Positions 16,620 through 25,771 of a stretch of DNA of 64,000 nucleotides are shown here, one piece after another. The stretch spans positions 1 through 64,000 of the forward strand of contig CAZLZO010000003.1 of assembly GCA_964564025.1 (NCBI GenBank), in the 5' to 3' direction. A program made the position numbers and the translations under genes. Below the pieces are notes generated by a model. It was not told where the DNA came from, did no database searches, and was given only the letters and a program-made list of their open reading frames with translations. The stretch is from DRYM01 sp964564025 (GTDB taxonomy: Archaea; Thermoproteota; Thermoprotei_A; EX4484-217-1). How positions within the stretch are numbered: position 1 is the first letter of the stretch; every line of letters begins with the position of its first letter.

Positions 16620-17378
16620 ATGTCTAAAATACTGAAAACAGAGAATGTTAAGAAGCGTTTCGGAGGAATAATAGCACTTAACGGTGTAAATATTGATGTA
16701 GAGAGTAAAAGTTTAACCATGATTATAGGGCCTAATGGCTCAGGTAAAACAACATTAATAAATGTTATTTCAGGTGTGTATAAGCCTGATTATGGAAGAG
16801 TAAAATTTAATGGAACAGACATTACAGGTAAGCCCCCTCATCAAATATATAAGGTTGGATTAGTGAGAACATTTCAAATACCATCATTGTTCACGAATTT
16901 AACAGTTTTAGAAAACTTGCTAGTAGCAGCTAGAATACATGAAGGTGAGAGTCTTTTTAAAGCTATTTTTAAACTCAAATGGCTTAAAAGAGAGGAGGAG
17001 CTTGTTAGAAAAGCCTATAGGATTCTTGAAATACTTAACTTAGATCATCTATGGAACCATCTAGTCAGTAAATTAAGTGGAGGTCAAATGAAGCTTGTTG
17101 AAACAGGAAGAGCTTTAATGAGTGATCCTAAAGCATTGCTCATGGACGAACCTATAGCTGGAGTTAACCCTAAACTTGCACATGAAATATTCGATCACTT
17201 AATTAGACTTAAAAAAGAACTCGGTATATCTTTCCTAATAGTCGAACATAGGCTTGATGTAGCTTTACAATATGTCGATTACGTTTATGCAATGCATAGG
17301 GGAAAAATTATAGCAAAAGGTAAACCCGAAGAAATACTTGAAGATCCAAGAGTTTCAGAAGCTTACCTAGGTGAATAA
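16620..17378 (+). CDS. livG: ABC transporter ATPase, LivG type
   Basis: A 252-residue ATPase from the ATG at 16620; an in-frame ATG at 16590 would add 10 residues. I prefer 16620 because GGAGGT at 16603-16608 lies between the two starts and homologues begin near KILKTENVKKRFGG. Walker A is GPNGSGKTT, the signature LSGGQMKLVE, Walker B ALLMDEPIAG, and the LivG-type loop GLVRTFQIPSLF is present. It energises the LivHM-type importer. It lies 144 nt after the binding-protein gene and 5 nt before the LivF gene. Confidence 0.9.
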   Translation: MSKILKTENVKKRFGGIIALNGVNIDVESKSLTMIIGPNGSGKTTLINVISGVYKPDYGRVKFNGTDITGKPPHQIYKVGLVRTFQIPSLFTNLTVLENLLVAARIHEGESLFKAIFKLKWLKREEELVRKAYRILEILNLDHLWNHLVSKLSGGQMKLVETGRALMSDPKALLMDEPIAGVNPKLAHEIFDHLIRLKKELGISFLIVEHRLDVALQYVDYVYAMHRGKIIAKGKPEEILEDPRVSEAYLGE

Positions 17379-17383
17379 GTCTA

Positions 17384-18091
17384 ATGCCTATTTTATCACT
17401 TAAAAATGTTGATGCAGGATACGGGAAATTCCAAATACTTTTCAACATAACTCTTACTGCTGAAAACAATGAAATAACGGTTATTGTGGGACCTAATGGT
17501 TCAGGTAAGTCAACACTACTTAAAACGGTATTTGGTTTAACAAACGTTTATAATGGAAAAGTTTTCTTTGAAAATAAAGAGATAACTAAGAAGAAACCTC
17601 ATGAAATAGCTAAGCTAGGCTTAACGTACTTACCCCAACTCAATAACATCTTCATGAACTTAACTGTAAGGGAGAACCTTGAATTAGCAGCATACATGCA
17701 TAGCGGGGAAACTATGCCTATAGAAGAAGCAGTAGAATTATTTCCTATTTTAAGAAGCTACTATGAGAGAAAAGCGTCAACGTTAAGCGGTGGTGAGAGG
17801 CAAATGCTGGCAATGACTATGGCACTTATTAGAAAACCCAAAGTAATGTTGCTCGACGAACCCACAGCAAATATGGCACCTAAAATAGCTAAAATGATAT
17901 TTGAAAAAATAGTTGAATTAAGAGAGAACTTCAGAATAGCTGTAGTTCTTGTGGAGCAGAATGCTAAAAAAGCATTAGAAATAGGCGATAAAGCATATCT
18001 TCTAGTTGCTGGAAGAAAGATTTTCGAAGGGCATCCAAGAGAACTTCTAAGTAAACCGGATTTAACTAAAGTGTATTTGGGAATAGGTTAA
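17384..18091 (+). CDS. livF: ABC transporter ATPase, LivF type
   Basis: A 235-residue second ATPase of the same importer. Walker A is GPNGSGKST, the family loop GLTYLPQLNNIFMNLTV precedes the signature LSGGERQML, and Walker B is VMLLDEPTANMAP. LivF proteins pair with LivG as a heterodimer under the LivHM permeases. It starts 5 nt after the LivG stop and ends the rightward transport unit. Confidence 0.92.
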   Translation: MPILSLKNVDAGYGKFQILFNITLTAENNEITVIVGPNGSGKSTLLKTVFGLTNVYNGKVFFENKEITKKKPHEIAKLGLTYLPQLNNIFMNLTVRENLELAAYMHSGETMPIEEAVELFPILRSYYERKASTLSGGERQMLAMTMALIRKPKVMLLDEPTANMAPKIAKMIFEKIVELRENFRIAVVLVEQNAKKALEIGDKAYLLVAGRKIFEGHPRELLSKPDLTKVYLGIG

Positions 18092-18135
18092 TCTATTTAC
18101 CCTATTTTAATAATACAATATTATGTGTTTAAGTT

Positions 18136-18927
18136 ATGAGGAAAAAGGCAAGAGTACTTTATGGAAAAAACGGTGTCAGAAGACTATATAGCGAAATTGC
18201 TGAAAACTACGATAGATCAAAGAAACTATACATAACGAGGTTAATGGAGAGATCAGAAAAGCCCATTATTGAAAACTTCTTAAACGCTGAACACCCAATA
18301 TGCTCAGTTGATTTAGGTTGTGGAACTGGCAGATACTTGAAAAGTCTATTGGCTATAAGTAGATACGTTATTGCATTAGATTTTAGCATTGACATGATAA
18401 AGGTAGCTATGAGGAAATATGGTAAGTTTAAAGATAAGGCGGATTTTATAGTTGCAGATATAGAATACTTGCCTTTTAGGAAACACTCTTTGAACCTCGC
18501 ATTATCAACGCTGGTAATAAATCACTTAGAGAACATTGAAAATGCTCTAAACGAGATAAGGAGGATTTTAAAGACTAAAGGGGTCTTTATCTTTACTACC
18601 CTTAACAAGATAGTAATTGATAAGTATAATAGAAGATATGGTATACCTCAAGACACTGTTCTTTTTGTAACAGAGAACATTCCTCCAACCTATATTTATG
18701 AAAAAGGAATGTTAGAAGATGAAATTAGGGAAATACTGAAGAATCATGGATTTAAGATTGTAGGGTTTAAACCCGTAGCTTATTGGGTTCTCCTAGGATT
18801 ATTACCTAAACATGACATACTATTACGTGTTCTTCAACCATATATGCAGTACTTAGACTTTTTAGCTAAAATACTTCCTTCAAAATACGCTTTTATTCAC
18901 GCTTTCAAAGTAATTAAATTAGGGTAA
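18136..18927 (+). CDS. Class I SAM-dependent methyltransferase
   Basis: A 263-residue methyltransferase with the SAM-binding motif VDLGCGTGRY at residues 58-67, an acidic loop after strand 2 (ALDFSIDMIKVAM) and DIEYLPF for motif II. The general build (YSEIAENYDR at the start, post-motif ALSTLVINHLENIENALNEIRRIL) resembles UbiE-like and small-molecule methyltransferases. The substrate is unknown. It lies 5 nt before a geranylgeranyl-reductase-like flavoprotein gene, which suggests a joint role on an isoprenoid lipid or quinone. Confidence 0.82.
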   Translation: MRKKARVLYGKNGVRRLYSEIAENYDRSKKLYITRLMERSEKPIIENFLNAEHPICSVDLGCGTGRYLKSLLAISRYVIALDFSIDMIKVAMRKYGKFKDKADFIVADIEYLPFRKHSLNLALSTLVINHLENIENALNEIRRILKTKGVFIFTTLNKIVIDKYNRRYGIPQDTVLFVTENIPPTYIYEKGMLEDEIREILKNHGFKIVGFKPVAYWVLLGLLPKHDILLRVLQPYMQYLDFLAKILPSKYAFIHAFKVIKLG

Positions 18928-18932
18928 GGTTT

Positions 18933-19946
18933 ATGGTGAAAATAGCCATTGTGGGCGGAGGTATTGCTGGGTCTTTTCTCGCCAAATTACTTTCGATTGA
19001 AGGATACGATGTTACGGTATTTACTGAATCAAAAAGATTAGGATGCTTCTGTGCTTGGGGTACAGTATTTAATGAAGTAGACTATCTACTTAGAAAGGTT
19101 GGGTTAAGACTCAAAGACTATGTGTTCTCAAAAATAAAATACCTGGTGGTAAATGGGATAAAACTTAACGCAAAAAACATTGTGACATTCAATAAACCTA
19201 AGCTTATATATGATCTCCTAGAGAACGTGAAGGTAAAGTACATTAGAGCTACAAAGGATACCGTAAGAAACTATGACATTATTGTTGATGCAACAGGCTT
19301 TAGAAGAGAACTTCTAGGTAAATTGAAGAGAGACTTTATGCTCCCAACAATAGAATATGTGATTAAGGATGAAGAAGGCATTCTTAATGAAAACACTATT
19401 TATGTACAATTAGGTAAAGTAGGTTATGCTTGGATGTTTCCTTTAATAAACAAGTTCTGGCATGTGGGTGCAGGAGACATCGTTTTGGATATTAAAGAAC
19501 TTACGGAAAGAGTTATGGGGAAATATGGTTTAAATAGAGATAAAATAAAAATTACATGTGAATGTAAAAGTTATGTAAGATTATTGCCTCCTAAATACTG
19601 TCAACCAATAGTTAAAGGAAATATTTATGGTTGTGGTGAAAGCATAGGAACGGTTTATCCCCTCACGGGAGAGGGAATAGCATTTTCGATGAGATGTTCG
19701 GAAATATTATTTGACAACATTGTTGCAAATAAAACACCTAAAGACTATGTTTCAAGTATTCTGAAAGAGTTTAAATGGTTTAATAAGGCATTTAACTTAA
19801 CTCTTTCACTCAATAAATCGAAGGGTAAAATATTGTTTAATGCCATTTCAGCTTTAGGAAGCATTTTTAGGTATGCTAAAAGATTAGGAGCTGAAATGGA
19901 AGATTTAGAGGCTATATTCAAAGTTATATATAAATTATTAGGGTAA
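18933..19946 (+). CDS. FAD-dependent oxidoreductase, geranylgeranyl reductase-like
   Basis: A 337-residue flavoprotein. The N-terminal Rossmann motif is IAIVGGGIAGSF (Gly at 8, 10 and 13), and GCGESIGTVYPLTGEGIAFS near residue 230 is the second FAD contact, typical of geranylgeranyl reductases and related prenyl reductases. A CxC pair (C38, C40 in GCFCAWG) sits where this group carries a redox-active cysteine. It is shorter than many GGRs (about 390-450), mostly at the C-terminus. The gene starts 5 nt after the methyltransferase, so the pair is one transcript. A role in saturating isoprenoid side chains of membrane lipids or a quinone is inference. Confidence 0.75.
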   Translation: MVKIAIVGGGIAGSFLAKLLSIEGYDVTVFTESKRLGCFCAWGTVFNEVDYLLRKVGLRLKDYVFSKIKYLVVNGIKLNAKNIVTFNKPKLIYDLLENVKVKYIRATKDTVRNYDIIVDATGFRRELLGKLKRDFMLPTIEYVIKDEEGILNENTIYVQLGKVGYAWMFPLINKFWHVGAGDIVLDIKELTERVMGKYGLNRDKIKITCECKSYVRLLPPKYCQPIVKGNIYGCGESIGTVYPLTGEGIAFSMRCSEILFDNIVANKTPKDYVSSILKEFKWFNKAFNLTLSLNKSKGKILFNAISALGSIFRYAKRLGAEMEDLEAIFKVIYKLLG

Positions 19947-19955
19947 TGGAAAAAA

Positions 19956-20411
19956 CTATAGCTTAATTAACGGAAGTTCTTTGATAGATCTCATGACAAG
20001 CGATGTGCTTGTTGAGAGCACACCATCTATTTGCCCTATTACATCAAGTATTTTAGCTAAGTGTTCATTATCTATTGCGAAAGCTTTGGCCACAGCTGAG
20101 TACTCGCCTGTTATATCATGCAATTCGACAATCTCTTTAATTTTAGCTATGTGCTCAAGTGCTTGATTATGCTTCTTAGGATCAGTTTTCACAAAAATAA
20201 ATGCCATAATGTTGTATCCTAGCCTAGTTCTATCAACAATAGCTATGATTGATTTAATGTATCCATGTTCTTTCAACCTCTTTATTCTTAAATGAATGGT
20301 GGAAGGACTTACATTAAGCATTTTAGCTATTTCAGCATATGTTAAATCTGCATTATCTTGTAGAATATTGAGAATTTTTCTGTCAAGATCGTCAATAATA
20401 TAACGTGACAA
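19956..20411 (-). CDS. Lrp/AsnC-family transcriptional regulator
   Basis: A 151-residue regulator with an N-terminal winged helix-turn-helix (residues 8-55: LDRKILNILQDNADLTYAEI, then VSPSTIHLRIKRLKEHGYI) and a C-terminal RAM ligand-binding domain. Length is normal for the family. Such proteins sense amino acids and control amino acid and nitrogen genes. Its position between the Liv-type transporter and the carbamate kinase unit suggests control of one or both, which is not shown. It converges on the flavoprotein gene with 9 nt between stops. Confidence 0.92.
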   Translation of the reverse strand: MSRYIIDDLDRKILNILQDNADLTYAEIAKMLNVSPSTIHLRIKRLKEHGYIKSIIAIVDRTRLGYNIMAFIFVKTDPKKHNQALEHIAKIKEIVELHDITGEYSAVAKAFAIDNEHLAKILDVIGQIDGVLSTSTSLVMRSIKELPLIKL

Positions 20412-20552
20412 AACACTTCCCCGTAAAAAATTTCGAATTTAGAAAATATTAACCTTATTCCATAGTATAAAAGACGTTATTAGAGTATGGTAAATATTTT
20501 ACTAAGATAAATGATTTGAAGATATTAAAAAATTTTATTTGGCGAAAACATG

Positions 20553-21539
20553 CTAACCAGGGAATATTTGTGTTCCAGCTTTACCTTTAACTACTTCATA
20601 ACCTTCCTTTAAGTGACCTATTGCTGCCTGTAACCCACCATTCTTTATGAAACGTATTGTTGCAAGAACCTTCGGACCCATAGAGCCAGGTTTAAAATGT
20701 CCTTCCCTATAATATTTTTCAAGTTCAGAAACCGTGACTCGGCTCAGCTTCTTGGCCTTTGGTGTCCCATAGTTTAAATAAACGCCATCAACATCTGTTA
20801 GGATTACAAACTTTCCTGCTTCAATCTGAGTTGCTAAAACCTCTCCTGCCAAATCCTTATCTATAACGGCTTCAACGCCTTGCAATGTTTCATCCCTGGA
20901 TTCTACTACTGGTATTCCTCCCCCTCCGGAAGCAACAACAATCCATCCATCCCTTATCAGGGCCTTTATTGCCTCAACTTCATAGTTCTTCTTCGGATCA
21001 GGTGAAGGAACAACTCTTCTCCATCCACCACGAGGGTCAGGCTTCATAACCCATCCTTTCTCTTTAGCTATTTTCCTTGCTTCCTCTTCAGTATACCAGC
21101 TTCCAACATATTTTGTTGGATTTTGCCATGCTGGATCCTCTTTACTAACAACTACTTGGTTAACTACTGCAATAACTCCTTTTATGCTATTTTTAACTCC
21201 TTCCTTGATTAGGAGATTATTTATTGATTGCATTATTAAATACCCTAACCAACCCTGTGTCATGGCTCCAGCCACGTCAAGGGTTAATGGCGGTATTTTA
21301 TCTTTAGTCCTCTCCATCCACTCAGCAATAACGCCAACTTGTGGGCCATTTCCATGCGTTATTGCTACACGATAGCCTTCCTTAACTATCCTAACTATTG
21401 TTTTAGCAGCACGGTATGCGTTTTTCCAATAGTTCTCCGGGGTTCCCTTCTCCCCCTTAGTTTGAAAAGCATTACCACCTAATGCTATGAGAACCCACTT
21501 TGGATCTCTAGGCATTCTAAAGTAAACACCCTTTTTCAT
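20553..21539 (-). CDS. arcC: Carbamate kinase
   Basis: A 328-residue amino-acid-kinase-fold enzyme with the expected blocks: LIALGGNAF near the N-terminus, THGNGPQVG for carbamoyl phosphate, ASGGGGIPVV, then AVIDKDLAGEVLA and VILTDVDGVYLN, and GSMGPKVLA close to the end. It converts carbamoyl phosphate plus ADP to ATP, CO2 and NH3, a substrate-level phosphorylation step. Start at 21539; an ATG at 21515 (MPRDPK) is an alternative since the first eight residues look extra. It follows two carbamoyltransferase genes on the same strand, with 38 nt to the nearer, and I infer all three feed one ATP-yielding pathway. No arginine deiminase is in the window. Confidence 0.95.
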   Translation of the reverse strand: MKKGVYFRMPRDPKWVLIALGGNAFQTKGEKGTPENYWKNAYRAAKTIVRIVKEGYRVAITHGNGPQVGVIAEWMERTKDKIPPLTLDVAGAMTQGWLGYLIMQSINNLLIKEGVKNSIKGVIAVVNQVVVSKEDPAWQNPTKYVGSWYTEEEARKIAKEKGWVMKPDPRGGWRRVVPSPDPKKNYEVEAIKALIRDGWIVVASGGGGIPVVESRDETLQGVEAVIDKDLAGEVLATQIEAGKFVILTDVDGVYLNYGTPKAKKLSRVTVSELEKYYREGHFKPGSMGPKVLATIRFIKNGGLQAAIGHLKEGYEVVKGKAGTQIFPG

Positions 21540-21577
21540 GTTTCTAAATGGTTTAGAAGAAAAAGAAGAAGCATTGC

Positions 21578-22651
21578 TTAATCGTATTTGCTTCCCATAA
21601 CCATCGACATTACCGCTTTTTGCACGTGAAGCCTGTTTTCGGCTTCTAAGAAGTATAGTGATTTCTCATAGCTATCAAGAACTTCATCTGTTACTTCTTG
21701 ACCTCTATCGGCCGGACCGCAGTGCATGTAATATGGTTTTCCTGATTCCTCAAGTAAGTCCATTGTTACTATCCAATCCTTGAACTTAGCTTGATATGCC
21801 TTAGCTCCCTCTTTATCCACAGTATTATTGTATGGCGGGAAGAACCCTTTTGGACTCCACGCTTTCGGATAAACAAAAGTTGCTCCATCGAAAGCTTCTT
21901 TCATGTTGTTTGTTATTGTTACACTACCACCGTACCGGTCAGCTAACTCCTTAGCTTTTTTAATTATTTCGTCTTGAAGCTCAAAGCCTGGTGGATGGGC
22001 TACAACAACGTCCATGCCGAACATAGCAGCTATCAACGTTACACTTTGAGGAACAGCTAAAGGCTTAAGCCCTCCAGAATATGCGTAGCTCACTACAAAC
22101 TTTTTACCACGAAGTCTAGGTACAGTTTCTACGGCGGCCAATATGTCCGCTAATGCTTGAAATGGATGGTAAATGTCATCCTCCATGTTAAGCACGGGTA
22201 CTGAAGACCATTTAGCAAATTCCTCTATTACTCTGTGCCCTCTACCGATAATCCACTTGGCTGCATCGCCATATATTCTAATGGCAATTGCATTACCGTA
22301 TTTGCTTAAGACTCTAGCAACATCACGTATAGCCTCGGTTTGATAAGGTACCATGTCTTCAGGTAATGTTGGTGTATACACGTCTTGCGGGCTTAAGAAG
22401 TGTGCATGGCCTCCTAGTTGAAATATTCCTGCTTCAAAACTATTCCTTGTCCTTAATGACCTGTTGTAAAAGAACATAAACAAGGTTTTGCCTTGCAAAT
22501 AGGGTGTTGGTACGTTACTCCAGTATTTCCTTTTAAGATCAAGGGCTGCTTCTAAAACTTTCTTAATGTCTTCTTGTGTATAGTCTATGTTTCTTAGCCA
22601 ATGTTTTCCTTCAAAATATCCTACGTACCATGGCTTACCCAATAATTTCAC
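21578..22651 (-). CDS. Carbamoyltransferase, YgeW/ornithine-type, variant motifs
   Basis: A 357-residue member of the aspartate/ornithine carbamoyltransferase family. The carbamoyl phosphate loop normally read S-T-R-T-R is here SLRTR (residues 65-69), HPFQALADI matches HPxQ, and the HCLP element is HCGPAD (about residue 310). Changed motifs and the extra length over plain ornithine enzymes (about 310-330) are features I associate with the YgeW-type and knotted carbamoyltransferases of catabolic clusters. It probably works in the phosphorolytic direction, making carbamoyl phosphate for the carbamate kinase 38 nt downstream. The amino substrate is not known; ornithine itself is doubtful. Confidence 0.85.
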   Translation of the reverse strand: MKLLGKPWYVGYFEGKHWLRNIDYTQEDIKKVLEAALDLKRKYWSNVPTPYLQGKTLFMFFYNRSLRTRNSFEAGIFQLGGHAHFLSPQDVYTPTLPEDMVPYQTEAIRDVARVLSKYGNAIAIRIYGDAAKWIIGRGHRVIEEFAKWSSVPVLNMEDDIYHPFQALADILAAVETVPRLRGKKFVVSYAYSGGLKPLAVPQSVTLIAAMFGMDVVVAHPPGFELQDEIIKKAKELADRYGGSVTITNNMKEAFDGATFVYPKAWSPKGFFPPYNNTVDKEGAKAYQAKFKDWIVTMDLLEESGKPYYMHCGPADRGQEVTDEVLDSYEKSLYFLEAENRLHVQKAVMSMVMGSKYD

Positions 22652-22915
22652 CTCTTAAAGATACATTCAGTAGTAATATCATTTAGAGATTATAAGAATT
22701 CTCCAATACGTTTTCCTTAAACAAGCAGCGTCCAACTATATTGAACATGTAATGGCTTATTTAAATTTCATGTTGCATTTCCTTTTCTAAATCTTTTATA
22801 AACCTCAATAATAATGTTATCAATGCTATACGAGATACCCAAAATTAATGTAAAGATTATTTTGGTTAACAATAAGGTTTAGTTTTAAATTAAAAATAAA
22901 TTAAAATTGATTAAG

Positions 22916-23956
22916 TTAAATAAGGCCTCCCATAGTTAAAAGTAAAACTGCTGCTTTAGCAAATAGGTTATTTTCGGCTTGCTCATAAATTACTGATCTT
23001 GGAGAATCCATTACTTCATCGTCTGCTTCACAGTCTCTCAACACTGGAAGCACGTGGGTTATTATGCCATGTTTATCCATTAAGTCAAGGTCTTCAACTT
23101 TAAGTCTCCAATCACGATATTTCTGATATATCCTTAATTCTTCTTTACCAAACCTTGATTCACCTAATTCGGCCAGTTTTCTTGAACACCAACTTCTCGG
23201 AAAAACTACGTGTGCTCCCTCAAGTGCTTGTCTATAATCATTCACAAATTCTATTGAACCTCCGGATTCCTTAGCATTCTGTTTAGCCCATTCAACATAT
23301 TTTTCAGGTAATTCGAAACCCGGCGGATGGGCTACAACAACGTCCATGCCGAATCTTGTAGCTATAAGCATGTCTGCATGTATGCTACTATATCCTCTGA
23401 TAACTGGAGCATAACCCCACATTATGACGAACTTTTTACCTTTAACATTACCTAGTTTCTCCTCCATAGTCATAATATCTCCTAAAGCTTGTGTAGGATG
23501 TTCTTGATCATCAGCCATGTTAATTACTGGTACCTTAGCGTATTTTGCTACCTCTCTTATTACCCTATGACCCTCACCATATTTGTAATCAATGGCTTTA
23601 TCAAGTATTCTTATTCCAACAGCATCCCCGAATATTTCATACATTTTTGCAATATCCTTTAGCGCTTCACCTTCACCCATACGTGTCATTCTAGCTTCAA
23701 CATATTGCGCATGACCTCCTAGCAACACCATAGCTGTTTCAAAAGCTGACCTCGTTCTCGTTGAAGGAGCATAGAAGAGCATTATGAAAACTTTCTTTTT
23801 GAGATAGTCTGGCATTCTTGAAGGCCCTAAATAATAGTACATTCTTTTAAGTTCCTTAGCTGTTTCTAAGGTAGCTCTTAGTTCCTCAACAGTCCATTCT
23901 TGCGTTGTTATTAAGTCTTTACCTACTAAGTTAGAAATTGTTGATTTCAAAAACAC
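22916..23956 (-). CDS. Carbamoyltransferase, second paralogue
   Basis: A 346-residue carbamoyltransferase when started at the GTG at 23956. The frame is open to an ATG at 24052, but the extra 32 residues look non-coding, a GGTGAT ribosome site lies 9 nt before 23956, and this start puts the STRTR loop at residues 65-69, exactly as in the neighbouring paralogue. Other motifs: HPTQALGDI, and HVLPVLRDCEADDEV in place of HCLP. It is 264 nt upstream of the other carbamoyltransferase gene on the same strand. Divergent loops imply the two act on different carbamoylated compounds. Family certain; substrate unknown. Confidence 0.87.
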   Translation of the reverse strand: MFLKSTISNLVGKDLITTQEWTVEELRATLETAKELKRMYYYLGPSRMPDYLKKKVFIMLFYAPSTRTRSAFETAMVLLGGHAQYVEARMTRMGEGEALKDIAKMYEIFGDAVGIRILDKAIDYKYGEGHRVIREVAKYAKVPVINMADDQEHPTQALGDIMTMEEKLGNVKGKKFVIMWGYAPVIRGYSSIHADMLIATRFGMDVVVAHPPGFELPEKYVEWAKQNAKESGGSIEFVNDYRQALEGAHVVFPRSWCSRKLAELGESRFGKEELRIYQKYRDWRLKVEDLDLMDKHGIITHVLPVLRDCEADDEVMDSPRSVIYEQAENNLFAKAAVLLLTMGGLI

Positions 23957-24161
23957 CAAAACCTTATCACCAAATATAATGTAGGTTTTCTTGAAGTTTA
24001 TAAGTATAAACAATATCCGACAAGCCATGTTAAAAGCACATGTATTAAACAATATTTAAAATACATTATGGTGAAATTATTGTGAGCAGTATTAATAATA
24101 TTTTTATGTACTCATATTAAATACTCTATGTCTAATTTCTATGAAAATAATTAACATATAA

Positions 24162-24189
24162 GGAAAAATGCAAAAGGTAACTTTTTGCA
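24162..24189 (-). terminator. Hairpin plus T-run after the threonine synthase-like gene
   Basis: On the minus strand, 24189-24169 form a hairpin with arms tgcaaaa and ttttgca plus two further pairs (one G-T), a tight loop, then a run of five T (24168-24164). It begins 7 nt after the stop of the gene ending at 24196, so it fits a terminator for that gene. Archaea often need only the T-run, so the stem may be incidental or protect the 3' end. Confidence 0.55.
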
Positions 24190-24195
24190 CGTTTA

Positions 24196-25470
24196 CTAAT
24201 TTAAAGACACACCATAGTAGTTGTTTAAGGTTTTCTCGAAATCTTCAAGTTTAGGTTCAATCTTAGGTGCATCGCCACTTACCTTCTTTACAATTTCAGG
24301 GTCTTTTAGCCCATGTCCTGTTATTAAAATAACAACAGTATCCTCCTTATCAATAGTCCCATTCTCGAGAAGTTTCATGTAGCCCGCTAAACTTGCCACT
24401 CCAGAAGGTTCTGCAAATATTCCTTCATACTTGGCTAAAAGTCTCATTGCTTCAAGAATTAAATCGTCAGAAACGGCTTCAGCTAAACCTCTTGTTTCTT
24501 CTAAGGCTTTTAATCCACCATCGTGATCCCAAGGATAGGGATCTTCAAGTCCCGTAGCTATTGTTTCAGGCTTGGGCCAGGGCTTAATCTTGAAGGGTTC
24601 GGCTTTCTCCTTCCACGCCTTAACGAAAGGAGCATTTCCTGTTGATTGTATGGCTACGAGACGAGGCAAATCACTTATGAACCCCAATTCTCTGAAATCT
24701 CTAAACCCCTTCCATACACTTGTTAGTAATGCAGCTGCACCTACGGGTACAAAAACCCAATCCGGAATATCCCACTTTAACTGCTCAACAATTTCATAGG
24801 AAATAGCTTTTGGGCCCTCTATTTGGTAAGGATTAAAAGGCCCGAAACTTGGGCTAGGGTACCACCCATATTTCTCATAAGTCATTTTCATCATTTTTAC
24901 TGTAGGGTCTTCTTGCCCTAACCCTTTAACTCTAAAAACCTTAGCCCCATAGAAAAGTAGCTGAGCCACTTTACCGTAGCCTGCTTCCTCAATTACGAAA
25001 GCATATGTTTCTAAGCCTGCTTTAGCACTATAGGCTGCTAAAGCAGCTGCAGCATTACCGCTTGAAGCAGTAACGGTTACCTTATACCCAAACTCTAAGG
25101 CCATACTTACTGAAACACTCATTCCTCTATCCTTAAAGCTTCCCGTAGGGTTTCTCGTTTCATCCTTTAGAAAGAGGTTTTTCACGCCAAGTTTTTCAGC
25201 AAGCCTCCTAGCCTTTATAAGAGGAGTTCCTCCTTCCCCGAGAGTTACAATATTTCTCCCGTTAGCTACAGGCATTAATTCACGATATCTCCACTGATAA
25301 AATGGTCTTTTAGCTAGCTTATCTTTAGTCATGCTTTCCTTTACCTTTTCATAATCATAGTATATGTCAAGTCTTCCTAAATCATTGTTCCTACAAATAA
25401 TTGGTTTTTCATCAAGATAATACATGCGTCCGCATCTACTACATTTCAAATACTTAACATAGGATGGCAT
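24196..25470 (-). CDS. thrC: Threonine synthase-like PLP enzyme
   Basis: A 424-residue fold-type II PLP enzyme. It has an N-terminal zinc-ribbon-like element (C10, C13, C26), the PLP lysine in NPTGSFKDRG (K113), a glycine-rich phosphate loop near GAAALL, and GHGLKDPE near the end, the last being typical of threonine synthases that turn O-phosphohomoserine into threonine. A cysteate synthase or another beta-replacement enzyme of this group cannot be excluded. It ends 140 nt upstream of the second carbamoyltransferase gene but is cut off from it by a terminator-like hairpin, so it is probably a separate transcript. Confidence 0.88.
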   Translation of the reverse strand: MPSYVKYLKCSRCGRMYYLDEKPIICRNNDLGRLDIYYDYEKVKESMTKDKLAKRPFYQWRYRELMPVANGRNIVTLGEGGTPLIKARRLAEKLGVKNLFLKDETRNPTGSFKDRGMSVSVSMALEFGYKVTVTASSGNAAAALAAYSAKAGLETYAFVIEEAGYGKVAQLLFYGAKVFRVKGLGQEDPTVKMMKMTYEKYGWYPSPSFGPFNPYQIEGPKAISYEIVEQLKWDIPDWVFVPVGAAALLTSVWKGFRDFRELGFISDLPRLVAIQSTGNAPFVKAWKEKAEPFKIKPWPKPETIATGLEDPYPWDHDGGLKALEETRGLAEAVSDDLILEAMRLLAKYEGIFAEPSGVASLAGYMKLLENGTIDKEDTVVILITGHGLKDPEIVKKVSGDAPKIEPKLEDFEKTLNNYYGVSLN

Positions 25471-25706
25471 TTTAAAACTCTCTCCTTTCCCAGTAGTATG
25501 GTAATTAATGATCCATGTAAAATATAATAGTTCTCCTCTTAAGAAATATTAAAAGACAATTACTAACTATTTCAAAAACTATTTACTCGTCTTTAAAGCA
25601 TTGTTTCTAGCGTTCTTCCAGAACTCCTCAAAAGATATTTAATCGTGTAATTTCAAATGCTCCTCTTATTTAAGCTGAATGGTTTTTTATTAGATTGTTG
25701 GAAAGA

Positions 25707-25716
25707 TTTTTATATA
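25707..25716 (+). promoter_or_regulatory. TATA-type promoter of the nucleoside-type ABC operon
   Basis: A TTTTTATATA element preceded by an A/G-rich GAAAGA sits about 60 nt before the ATPase start at 25772, giving an expected transcription start near 25740. It is the best TATA-like match in the 301-nt gap (25471-25771) between the divergent threonine synthase-like gene and this operon. The rest of the gap is AT-rich and shows no gene or RNA. Confidence 0.5.
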
Positions 25717-25771
25717 CGCCTTTAGGATTTAGTGTATAGTCTATTTAATTATTGCCAGTATACGTTTCTGG

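Noticed and set aside
20553..24052. Classic arginine deiminase pathway
   Set aside because: Carbamate kinase and carbamoyltransferases are present but no arginine deiminase or arginine/ornithine antiporter is seen, and the carbamoyltransferase motifs deviate from ornithine enzymes.
24053..24195. Hairpin at 24169-24189 as a riboswitch for the second carbamoyltransferase gene
   Set aside because: It lies upstream of nothing on the plus strand and sits 7 nt after the stop of the leftward threonine synthase-like gene with a T-run on that strand, so a terminator is the better reading.
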